Position numbers and translations under genes: made by a program. From an uncultured Clostridia bacterium (GTDB lineage Bacteria > Bacillota > Clostridia > TANB77 > CAG-508): a stretch of DNA of 64,000 bases. How positions within the stretch are numbered: position 1 is the first letter of the stretch; each line of letters opens with the position of its first letter. The notes beneath the pieces are model-generated. The model did no database searches. It was not told where the DNA came from and saw only the letters and a list, made by a program, of their open reading frames with translations. The stretch is from NCBI GenBank assembly GCA_934141445.1, contig CAKPCF010000001.1, forward strand, positions 1 through 64,000, in the 5' to 3' direction. Below, piece after piece: positions 56,989 through 64,000 of the stretch.

Positions 56989-57023
56989 GATAAGGCACAA
57001 GTAATGCAACTTGTGCCTTTATC
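56989..57023 (+). terminator. Terminator of gyrB
   Basis: GATAAGGCACAAGT, loop, ACTTGTGCCTTTATC: a strong perfect 14-pair stem 20 nt after the stop. It shows gyrB and the cassette are separate units. Confidence 0.85.
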
Positions 57024-57618
57024 ATATATAAAGCTTATATTAACTTTCAGCTAAAACAAATATACCGAATAGTCAAACCTAATATATATCGCTATATAAA
57101 TAAGCTTTGTACCCAACATATTCATCAGTTGCTAGACAACAAATGCACTCTTAATAACCAAATTCAACCACAAGGGTCTAAAATTGACCACTACAAAAAT
57201 ACAAATGCTATCATGACTTCAAATCAATTTGCTATCTTACAACCACTTTAATAAAATAGCTTTCATACAACAAATTAACTCTTTGCATTCAACATAATTA
57301 AATAATAAGGTTTACTTACCACTTAATCACATCTTAGCTCGAATAATAAAGAAAATATATTTCCTTTAAAACTCTAAGTTAGGTTGATATAAACTTTATG
57401 GTACTATTATATGTTTTTATATTTTTTTTATGCAAAAAAATTAAAAAATTTTGAGTGGAAAAAAGTGGAAAAATTTTAGGTTGTGGATAACTATGTGGAT
57501 AACTTTTTGGAAAATCCGTAAATAAAAAATTAGATTTTAAAAGCAATTATTGACAATAGGACAAATCACTGAATTTAATTTATAGAAAAATAAAATTAGA
57601 ATTTATTATAAAAAATTC
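57024..57618. other. Spacer upstream of the VirB4-like cassette: A/C-rich, G-poor
   Basis: 57,030-57,420 is rich in A and C and very poor in G on the plus strand, opposite to the purine-rich plus strand of the neighbouring genes. ACAACAAATGCACTCTTA (about 57135) and ACAACAAATTAACTCTTT (about 57266) are similar words, hinting at degenerate repeats. No ORF. From 57,420 it becomes AT-rich, with two DnaA boxes at 57,482-57,502. Confidence 0.55.
57482..57502 (-). promoter_or_regulatory. Paired exact DnaA boxes upstream of the cassette
   Basis: TTATCCACA at 57482-57490 and at 57494-57502, both in the same orientation, 12 nt apart start to start. They lie 117-137 nt before the cassette promoter's -35 element and could bring the cassette or local structure under DnaA. 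Confidence 0.6.
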
Positions 57619-57647
57619 TTGACAGCTAAAAAAAACTGTTGTATTAT
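57619..57647 (+). promoter_or_regulatory. Consensus SigA promoter of the cassette
   Basis: Perfect TTGACA at 57619-57624, 17-nt spacer, TATTAT at 57642-57647. Expected start is about 22 nt before the ATG, so strong constitutive expression is likely. Confidence 0.8.
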
Positions 57648-57675
57648 ATAAGCACTTTCACAAGAAAGGAGTAAA

Positions 57676-58239
57676 ATGAAAAAGCAAGAAAAATCATCAC
57701 AAGATTGGTTGCTATTTCAAAAAGTGCTGGAAAATGGCTTGATTCAGACTACAAAATCTTGTCTTAAAGTCATAAAAGTTTTTCCGATAAATTATGATCT
57801 TAAATCAAATTTGGAAAAAGAAGCAATTTTAAATTCATATCGTTTATTCTTAAAAAGTTGTGATTTTAATTTTCAAATTTTTATTCAAAGCAAAAATGAA
57901 AATCTTTCAAAACATATTTCCAAAATAAAAGAAAAAAATAAATATGAAAAACAAGAACCCGTAATTGAAATGACAAAAAGTTATACACAGTTTATCCACA
58001 GCTTGAGTATTGAAAAGAAATCTTCTTCAAAAGAATTTTTTATTATTCTAAAATATGAATTTAATAATGTGCAAAAAGAATTTTTAACACAAAAAGAAAG
58101 TTTAGCAAACAATCAATTATCAGAACAATATTTTAAAATTAAAGAAAGTTTATCGAGATGTGGAAATATTGTTCAAGAATTAAATTCTAAAAAGGAGGTG
58201 GAAGAATTTTTATCTAATATAATTCTAAAAGGAGGGTAA
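57676..58239 (+). CDS. Cassette gene 1: TraC/VirB4 N-terminal-like protein, 187 aa
   Basis: AAGGAG lies 5-6 nt before the ATG. The product has no membrane segment. Residues about 10-75 (DWLLFQKVLENGLIQTTKSC, ILNSYRLFLKSCDFNFQIFIQSKN) resemble the N-terminal half of conjugative TraC/TrsE/VirB4 proteins, here encoded as a separate gene just before the ATPase. The rest is helical and charged (IIQELNSKKEVEEFLSN-like end). The stop ends at 58239 and the next ATG starts at 58240, so the two proteins are made together. Role by analogy is accessory to the ATPase. Similarity is by eye; confidence moderate. Confidence 0.6.
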   Translation: MKKQEKSSQDWLLFQKVLENGLIQTTKSCLKVIKVFPINYDLKSNLEKEAILNSYRLFLKSCDFNFQIFIQSKNENLSKHISKIKEKNKYEKQEPVIEMTKSYTQFIHSLSIEKKSSSKEFFIILKYEFNNVQKEFLTQKESLANNQLSEQYFKIKESLSRCGNIVQELNSKKEVEEFLSNIILKGG

Positions 58240-60010
58240 ATGCAGAAAGAAAATTTTTTAAGCGGAGCAAATACATTTAAAGACAATTTGGCACCAGCAT
58301 ACATAAATATTAGTAACCCAAGGTATTTAGAAATGGATGATAAATACTATGCAGGAATTTTGGTTATTGATTATTATAGAGAATATAGTGAACTTATTTT
58401 TAAAAATCTTATAAACAGTAACTTAAATATGAGAATATCAATATTTTATGAAAAACAAGATGTTTATAAAACAATAAAAAATTTAACATATTTTATTGGT
58501 AATGTAGGTGTTGATTTAAAACTTGGTAATCAAAATAGAGAGGATATTGATTTAGCAGCTTTTTCATATAATGATGCTAAATATATTAGAAAAGAAATAC
58601 AAGTAAACAGTCAGGATTTATATTTTTTATATACATATGTAGAAATAATAGAAGATGATATTTCAAAACTACATCAATCAATAAATAAATTAGAAGGTGT
58701 TTTGCAAGCTTCAGGAATGACAACTAGAAGAGCAAATTTCAGGCAAATGCAAGTTTTTCAAGCCTGTTTGCCACTAATGGAAAACTCGAATGTGACAAAA
58801 GAGGTTGCAAGAAGAAATGTTTTAACAGAAGGGCTTTTGGGGACATTTCCATTTATTTCATCAACAATTTGTGACCAAGATGGTATTTTTATTGGAACTA
58901 ATATTTATAATCATTCAATTATTTTGATGGATAGATTTAATAAAGATAAATATAAAAATGCTAATATGTGTGTATTTGGTACTAGTGGTGCTGGAAAATC
59001 ATTTTATATAAAATTGTTGATTTTAAGACATAGACTTTTTGGATTAGAGCAATATGTTATTGATCCGGAAAGAGAATATGATAAAGTTTGTAAATATTTT
59101 AATGGTACACTCATAAAAATTGGGCCAACTTCTACTACTCATATAAATGTTTTAGATATTAGAGAAGAAAGTATTGAAGAAGGAAAGGGATATTTAGCAA
59201 CTAAAATTGGAAAATTAAGAGGATTCTTTAATTTGGTTTTTGGAAATGTTGAAGAAGAGAAGATGGCTATAATAGAAGAAAAGCTGATAAGTATTTATAA
59301 AAATAAAGGAATTACTTTTGAAGATGAAACTTTGTATAAGAAAGATTTACAAAATGGTAAGTTTATTTTTAAAGAAAGTAAAGATATGCCAATTTTGGAA
59401 GATTTATATAAAAGTTTAGATACATTTGAGACAAAGCATCTTCAAACTAAATTATATCCATTTGTGTATGGCTCTTTAAAATTTTTAAATGAATATACAA
59501 ACATAGAATTAAATAATAAATTGATAGTTGCAGATATATATGAACTAGGTGAAGATAATTTGCAATTTGGAATGTTTATTTTTATTGACTTATTTTGGGA
59601 TAAAATAAAAAAAGATAGAAATACTAGCAAAGCAATTTATTTAGATGAAATTTGGAGACTAATTGGAGTAACTTCAAATAAAAATGTTGCAAGTTTTATA
59701 TATAAGATTTTTAAAACAATAAGAAAATATCGGTGGGAGTGCAGTAGCAATTACTCAAGATATTTCAGATTTATTTAGTTTAGATAATGGTACTTATGGA
59801 AAAAGTATTTTAAATAATTCAAGTATAAAATCATTTTTTTCTCTAGAAGAAGAAAATATTTTAGTTCTTAGCAAATTCGCAAATATTTCAGAAAAAGAAA
59901 AAATAGAAATAAAATCTTTAAAACGAGGTGAAAGCTTAATGTTTATTGGTGAAGATCATGTCTTAGTAAAGATTGAAGCATCAGATATGGAAAAGCAGGT
60001 GATTCTATGA
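58240..60010 (+). pseudogene. Cassette gene 2: VirB4/TraC-like ATPase, interrupted by a one-base insertion
   Basis: VirB4-type T4SS ATPase. Walker A GTSGAGKS at 247-254, then ILRHRLFGLEQYVIDPEREYDKVCKYF, and a Walker B-like AIYLDEIWRLIG at about 465-476. After residue about 497 the frame breaks: an extra C at about 59731 (TATCGGTGG instead of TATGGTGG) makes a stop at 59778. Without it the frame runs on through GGSAVAITQDISDL ... to a TGA at 60008-60010, giving 589 residues; that stop overlaps the next ATG. The lost part holds the last ATPase motif. Cause may be a mutation or a sequencing error. Confidence 0.8.
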
Positions 60011-61122
60011 GTGATAGAAAAGATGTTATAACAGCAATAGAAGATTTTAACTATAGAGAAAATTTAGAAAAAATTGAAAATATAAATCTATTAGGAAGAA
60101 ATATAGTATATGTTGAGGCTATAACTGAATTTTTGGAGCAATATCCTAAAATTAAAATAATTTTAATTTCAGAAAATTTTTTTAATGACAATAAAATTGA
60201 AATCGAAAAAGTTGCAGACAAGTATCAAGAAATAGCTTTTTATATATTGTATGATAAAAAAATTAAAGTTGAAAGTGAAATAAAAGAAAATATGTGTTTC
60301 TATGAAAGAAATGAATTTTTATATAATTATGGACAACAAAAAGAAAAGGAGAAAGAGTGTATGGAAAATGCAATAGAATTAAATGACTTTACAGGAAATT
60401 TGAGTAATAATGAGTTAGTAAATAGTTTATCAACGACTAATAAAAACAATTTAGTAGAAAAACAAAATAGTTTTTTAGAAACAAGTTTTGGAAAAATAAT
60501 CAATACTGCAATGGATATAGGAATAAAAGCAGCATTGCCAGATTTAATAGAAGATGAAGTAATCAATGTGAAAAATGTAATTTTTGAAAGTGGATTACAA
60601 GCAGGATTGAAAAGTGTTATTGATTCAAGTTTGAATTTGGGAAAGAGTGCAATAGGTATTTTTACAGGAGAATTTGAAAATATTTCTCAAATACAAACAG
60701 CAGTAAAAAGTGGAGGTTTAATAGATGGAATATCAAATTTATTAGATTATTCTATAAAATTTGCAAAAAATAAAGGACTAATAAATACGAGTACTGCTAA
60801 TTTACTAAAACAAGGAAAAAATACTGTATTAAAGACAGTTACTTCAAAAATTGAGGAAGAATTAACTACTCAAATAAAGTCTTCAGAAAAATTACAGGAA
60901 TATTGTACAAAATGGCAAGAAAATTATGAAAAACAAAACTTCTCTGGAATGGAAAGTAATTTTAAGAATATAGAAAAATACTTAAATAAAATCACACCAC
61001 TTGAAAATACAATAAACCAAGCAAGAAAGATAGAAAACTTACATAACTTAATTAAAAATAATGGAATGAACTTTAATATTAGTGAAAATGAAAAGATTCT
61101 TGCAGAAAAATTGGCAATATAA
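60007..61122 (+). CDS. Cassette gene 3: hypothetical protein, 371 aa
   Basis: ATG overlaps the restored stop of the ATPase (ATGA), so it is coupled to it. Residues about 1-105 look like an alpha/beta domain (NIVYVEAITEFLEQYPKIKIILISENF, EIAFYILYDKKIKVE), receiver-like in pattern but without the acidic pocket I would expect. Residues about 160-300 are glycine-spaced helices (ALPDLIEDEVINVKNVIFESGLQAGLKSVID; GKSAIGIFTGEF; GGLIDGISNLLDYSIKF), a pattern suggesting an amphipathic, possibly membrane-active or assembly region. The end is coiled-coil-like. No similar characterised family known to me. Confidence 0.7.
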   Translation: MSDRKDVITAIEDFNYRENLEKIENINLLGRNIVYVEAITEFLEQYPKIKIILISENFFNDNKIEIEKVADKYQEIAFYILYDKKIKVESEIKENMCFYERNEFLYNYGQQKEKEKECMENAIELNDFTGNLSNNELVNSLSTTNKNNLVEKQNSFLETSFGKIINTAMDIGIKAALPDLIEDEVINVKNVIFESGLQAGLKSVIDSSLNLGKSAIGIFTGEFENISQIQTAVKSGGLIDGISNLLDYSIKFAKNKGLINTSTANLLKQGKNTVLKTVTSKIEEELTTQIKSSEKLQEYCTKWQENYEKQNFSGMESNFKNIEKYLNKITPLENTINQARKIENLHNLIKNNGMNFNISENEKILAEKLAI

Positions 61123-61205
61123 TATTGCATTAAATTTATTAAAAACATTAGGAAATTTCTAGTATGTGAAATGGCGAAAAAATGTACTTTTTTAAGTAAA
61201 AATTC

Positions 61206-61234
61206 TTGCTTTTTTTGGCTTATTTTTATATAAT
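61206..61234 (+). promoter_or_regulatory. Probable gyrA promoter
   Basis: TTGCTT at 61206-61211, 17-nt spacer, perfect TATAAT at 61229-61234, about 49 nt before the start. The gene thus has its own promoter after the cassette. Confidence 0.65.
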
Positions 61235-61282
61235 ACACTTGTATAAAAATAAAAAAAGAATTGTAAGAAAAGAGGTTAATAA

Positions 61283-63718
61283 ATGGAAAGACGAGAAGAG
61301 ACAATAATCGAAAGAGATATCGAAGCTGAAATGAAAACAGCCTATATCGATTATGCTATGAGTGTTATCGTATCAAGAGCTTTACCAGATGCAAGAGATG
61401 GTTTAAAACCAGTTCACAGAAGAATCTTGTATGCAATGCACGAAGATGGTATTACATCAGATAAACCTTATAGGAAATGTGCTAATACAGTAGGTTCCGT
61501 TTTAGGAAGATATCATCCACATGGAGATGCTTCTGTTTATGATGCTATGGTTAGAATGGCACAAGATTTCTCTATGAGATATATGTTAGTTGATGGACAT
61601 GGAAACTTTGGTTCAATAGATGGTGATGGGGCAGCTGCAATGAGGTATACAGAAGCCAGAATGGCTAAAATTTCAGAGCAAATGCTTATGGATATTGATA
61701 AAAATACAGTTGATTTCATGCCAAACTATGATGATAGATTACAAGAGCCAACTGTTCTTCCAACAAGAATTCCTACTTTGCTAATAAATGGTTCTTCTGG
61801 TATTGCCGTTGGTATGGCAACAAATATTCCGCCACATAACCTAACTGAAGTAATAAATGGAATTATAAAAGTTATAGAAAAACCAGATGTGACAGATGAA
61901 GAGTTAATGCAAATTATAAAAGGACCTGATTTCCCAACTGGTGCTTTAATAATGGGTAGAGAAGGTATTAAACAAGCTTATACAACTGGTAGAGGAAAGA
62001 TTACTGTAAGAGGTGAATCTGAAATTGAAGAAATGTCTGGAAATAGACAAAGAATAGTTATTTCTTCACTTCCATACCAAGTAAATAAAGCCAAATTGAT
62101 TGAAAATATAGCAAACCTTGTAAAAGAGAAGAAAATTGAAGGAATATCAGAAATTAGAGATGAATCAGATAGAAAAGATAGAGTTCGTATAGTTATTGAA
62201 TTAAAAAGAGATGCTAGACCACAAGTAATATTAAATCAATTATACAAACATACTCAATTACAAGATTCTTTTGGTATTATTATGCTTGCTCTTGTTGATG
62301 GACAACCTAAAATTTTAACTTTAAGGGAATGTTTAGACGTTTTCGTTAAACATAGAGAAGATGTAATTGTTAGAAGAACAAAATTTGAACTTGCAAAAGC
62401 AGAAGCAAGAGCTCATATATTAGAAGGTTTAAGAATCGCAATAGATAATATTGATGAAGTAATTAACATTATTCGTTCTTCTTATGATGATGCAAAAGAA
62501 AAATTGATGAAGAGATTTGGATTATCTGATATTCAAGCACAAGCAATTCTAGATATGCAACTTAAGAGATTATCAGGTTTACAAAGAGAAAAAATTGAAG
62601 AAGAATATAATGAATTGATGAAATTGATTGCTTACTATAAAGAAGTATTAAGCAATGAAAGATTAGTTTTTGATATTATCGAAAAAGAATTATTAGAAAT
62701 TAAAGAAAAATACGGAGATGAAAGATTAACAAAAATAACAGCTGCTGAAGGCGAATTTGATGAAGAAGATTTGATCAAAGAAGAACAAGTTGTTGTTGCT
62801 TTAACACATTTTGGATATATTAAGAGAATGCCTGTAGATACATACAAGAGTCAAAGAAGGGGCGGAAAAGGTATTACAGGAATATCTACAAGAGAAGATG
62901 ATTTTGTTAAAGAAATCTTTACAGCTTCAACACATGATACAATTTTATTCTTTACAAATAAAGGAAAAATGTATAGACTAAGAGGATTTGAAATTCCAGA
63001 AGCTGGTAGAACAGCAAGAGGAACAGCAATAGTTAATTTGCTTAACTTAGATGCTGGTGAAAAAGTTTCTGCAATCATTCCACTTCAAAACTATGCAGAA
63101 GGTAAATACATTTTAATGTCTACAAAGAATGGTTTAATTAAGAAAACACCATTAAAAGAATATGATTCAAGTAGAACAACAGGTTTAATAGGAATTACAT
63201 TAAAAGAAGATGATGAACTTATAGACGTTCGTTTAACAGATGGACAAGATAATGTAGTTTTAGTAACTAAAAAAGGTCTATGTATCACTTTTGATGAAAA
63301 AGATGTTAGACCAGTTGGAAGAACTGCGCAAGGTGTAATTGGAATTAGACTAGATACAGATGATATTGTTATTGGAATGGAACCAATAATTGCTGGCGCA
63401 AAATCTACACTACTTGCAATTACTGAAAATGGTTTTGGAAAGAGAACTGAAGTAGATGAATATAGAGTTCAAAACAGAGGCGGTAGAGGAGTTATTACAT
63501 ATAAAATAACACCAAAAACAGGAGAACTTGTTGGAATAAGAGTTGTAAACGGAACTGAAGATGTAATGCTTATTACAGATAAAGGAACAATTATAAGAAT
63601 GAATGTTGATGAAATCAGCATTTTAGGAAGAGCAACTCAAGGTGTTACTCTAATGAGAACAAATGAAGGAAAAGTTGTAAGTATTGAAACTGTTGAACCA
63701 GAAGAAACTGAAGAATAA
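61283..63718 (+). CDS. gyrA: DNA gyrase subunit A, 811 aa
   Basis: Cuts and rejoins DNA in the gyrase heterotetramer. Catalytic Tyr122 in AMRYTEARM; the QRRGGKG gyrase box (about residues 526-532) separates it from topoisomerase IV; six beta-pinwheel blades follow. The quinolone-determining region reads [10 protein letters not shown] with Ala83, Ser84 and Asp87. Start ATG with AGAGGT upstream. C-terminus EPEETEE is acidic as usual. It is separated from gyrB by the 4.3-kb cassette region. Confidence 0.96.
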   Translation: MERREETIIERDIEAEMKTAYIDYAMSVIVSRALPDARDGLKPVHRRILYAMHEDGITSDKPYRKCANTVGSVLGRYHPHGDASVYDAMVRMAQDFSMRYMLVDGHGNFGSIDGDGAAAMRYTEARMAKISEQMLMDIDKNTVDFMPNYDDRLQEPTVLPTRIPTLLINGSSGIAVGMATNIPPHNLTEVINGIIKVIEKPDVTDEELMQIIKGPDFPTGALIMGREGIKQAYTTGRGKITVRGESEIEEMSGNRQRIVISSLPYQVNKAKLIENIANLVKEKKIEGISEIRDESDRKDRVRIVIELKRDARPQVILNQLYKHTQLQDSFGIIMLALVDGQPKILTLRECLDVFVKHREDVIVRRTKFELAKAEARAHILEGLRIAIDNIDEVINIIRSSYDDAKEKLMKRFGLSDIQAQAILDMQLKRLSGLQREKIEEEYNELMKLIAYYKEVLSNERLVFDIIEKELLEIKEKYGDERLTKITAAEGEFDEEDLIKEEQVVVALTHFGYIKRMPVDTYKSQRRGGKGITGISTREDDFVKEIFTASTHDTILFFTNKGKMYRLRGFEIPEAGRTARGTAIVNLLNLDAGEKVSAIIPLQNYAEGKYILMSTKNGLIKKTPLKEYDSSRTTGLIGITLKEDDELIDVRLTDGQDNVVLVTKKGLCITFDEKDVRPVGRTAQGVIGIRLDTDDIVIGMEPIIAGAKSTLLAITENGFGKRTEVDEYRVQNRGGRGVITYKITPKTGELVGIRVVNGTEDVMLITDKGTIIRMNVDEISILGRATQGVTLMRTNEGKVVSIETVEPEETEE

Positions 63719-63734
63719 TAAAAAATAGTTAAAT

Positions 63735-63788
63735 AAAAGAGCCAAAATGAATTGAATGAAAATTCTTAATTCATATTTGGTTCTTTTT
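63735..63788 (+). terminator. Terminator of gyrA
   Basis: AAAAGAGCCAAAATGAATT ... AATTCATATTTGGTTCTTTTT forms a long imperfect stem ending in a U tract, 16 nt after the stop. Confidence 0.75.
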
Positions 63789-63803
63789 GTATATAAAATA
63801 ATT

Positions 63804-63840
63804 ATAAAAAAAGATGACAATTCTAAAATGAATTGCCATC
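63804..63840 (-). terminator. Terminator of the DnaC/DnaI-like gene
   Basis: Minus strand GATGGCAATTC, loop, GAATTGTCATC then TTTTTTT; stem has one mismatch. Lies just after the partial gene's stop. Confidence 0.8.
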
Positions 63841-63862
63841 AAAATATTTATGTTGAATCTAT

Positions 63863-64000
63863 TTAATTTTTACATTTATTGTATCTTAAATCATCTCCAA
63901 AGAATCTTAAAAATCTATAGTTTCCAACTAATCTTGACCCTATTCTTGAAGAATAAGTAGCGAAAATTTGGTCAATTGATAAATTTGTTGAAATGATAGT
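63863..64000 (-). CDS. DnaC/DnaI-like helicase loader, C-terminal 45 residues
   Basis: The minus strand is open from the right edge to TAA at 63865-63863. The peptide (TIISTNLSIDQIFATYSSRI...FLRFFGDDLRY) matches the end of DnaC/DnaI/IstB-type AAA+ proteins: sensor-1 STN, then the Y-S-R-I-x-S-R-L arginine finger region, then L-FGDDIR. N-terminus, ATPase motifs and gene context are outside the window, so loader versus transposon helper IstB cannot be separated; a replication loader fits the neighbourhood. Confidence 0.82.
   Translation of the reverse strand, partial: TIISTNLSIDQIFATYSSRIGSRLVGNYRFLRFFGDDLRYNKCKN

Noticed and set aside
57676..61122. Complete conjugative element or prophage
   Set aside because: Only VirB4-like and accessory genes are present; no relaxase, coupling ATPase, integrase, attachment repeats or phage structural genes.

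Overview
The window looks like a chromosomal segment around the replication origin of an AT-rich, spore-forming Firmicute of the class Clostridia. The indicators are spore genes (spoIIR, spmA/spmB, CotF-like coat proteins, a GerMN protein), a Gram-positive-type origin (rpmH, dnaA, dnaN, recF, remB, gyrB, gyrA in order), strong purine-rich Shine-Dalgarno sites, TTG/GTG starts and very low GC. I cannot name genus or species; the gene content would fit an uncultured gut clostridial lineage.

Layout: 1-1,758 is the N-terminal part of an exported surface protein (minus). 2,096-2,800 holds three small plus-strand genes. 2,801-8,316 is the minus-strand cell-shape operon (DUF4321, mreB, mreC, mreD, PBP2, minC). 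8,561-18,643 is a mixed region: mecA, an M23 peptidase, two CotF-like genes, a tyrosine kinase/phosphatase pair, tRNA-Lys, a VanW/G5 protein, a lambda-repressor-like regulator, a carbohydrate-binding protein, an SDR oxidoreductase and an HNH nuclease. 18,690-19,295 is a minus-strand tRNA operon (Lys-Glu-Thr) whose tRNA-Thr(UGU) is split by a 218-nt group I intron. 19,673-22,633 is a UDP-sugar pyrophosphorylase/phosphoglucomutase fusion. 23,393-35,047 carries spoIIR, murA, walJ, spmB, a frameshifted spmA, rsmI, a TrmN6-like methylase, a GerMN protein, a TrhA/hemolysin III protein and a giant 2-hydroxyacyl-CoA dehydratase activase. 35,161-39,509 is nearly gene-free and extremely AT-rich, with an old ~1.5-kb tandem duplication. 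39,510-40,557 has a small secreted/anchored protein and two tRNA-Ser genes.

From 40,779 to 50,263 the minus strand carries the classical left arm of a Firmicute origin: rpmH, rnpA, yidD, yidC, jag, mnmE, mnmG, rsmG, parA, parB, DUF4446. The origin flanks dnaA on both sides (DnaA boxes at 50,415-50,622 and 52,101-52,266). To the right are dnaN, a small membrane protein, recF, remB and gyrB. Before gyrA comes an unexpected three-gene cassette (57,676-61,122): a protein resembling a conjugation accessory factor, a VirB4-like ATPase interrupted by a one-base insertion, and a protein of unknown function, under its own consensus promoter. The window ends in the C-terminus of a DnaC/DnaI-like helicase loader.

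The strongest unusual findings are the intron-split tRNA-Thr, the VirB4-like cassette between gyrB and gyrA, the pyrophosphorylase-mutase fusion, an S24-like regulator lacking its catalytic pair, a spmA gene with both a frameshift and a terminator-like hairpin over its start, and the AT-rich duplicated gap. Gene calls rest on motif reading without database searches; promoters and terminators are inferred from consensus and hairpins.
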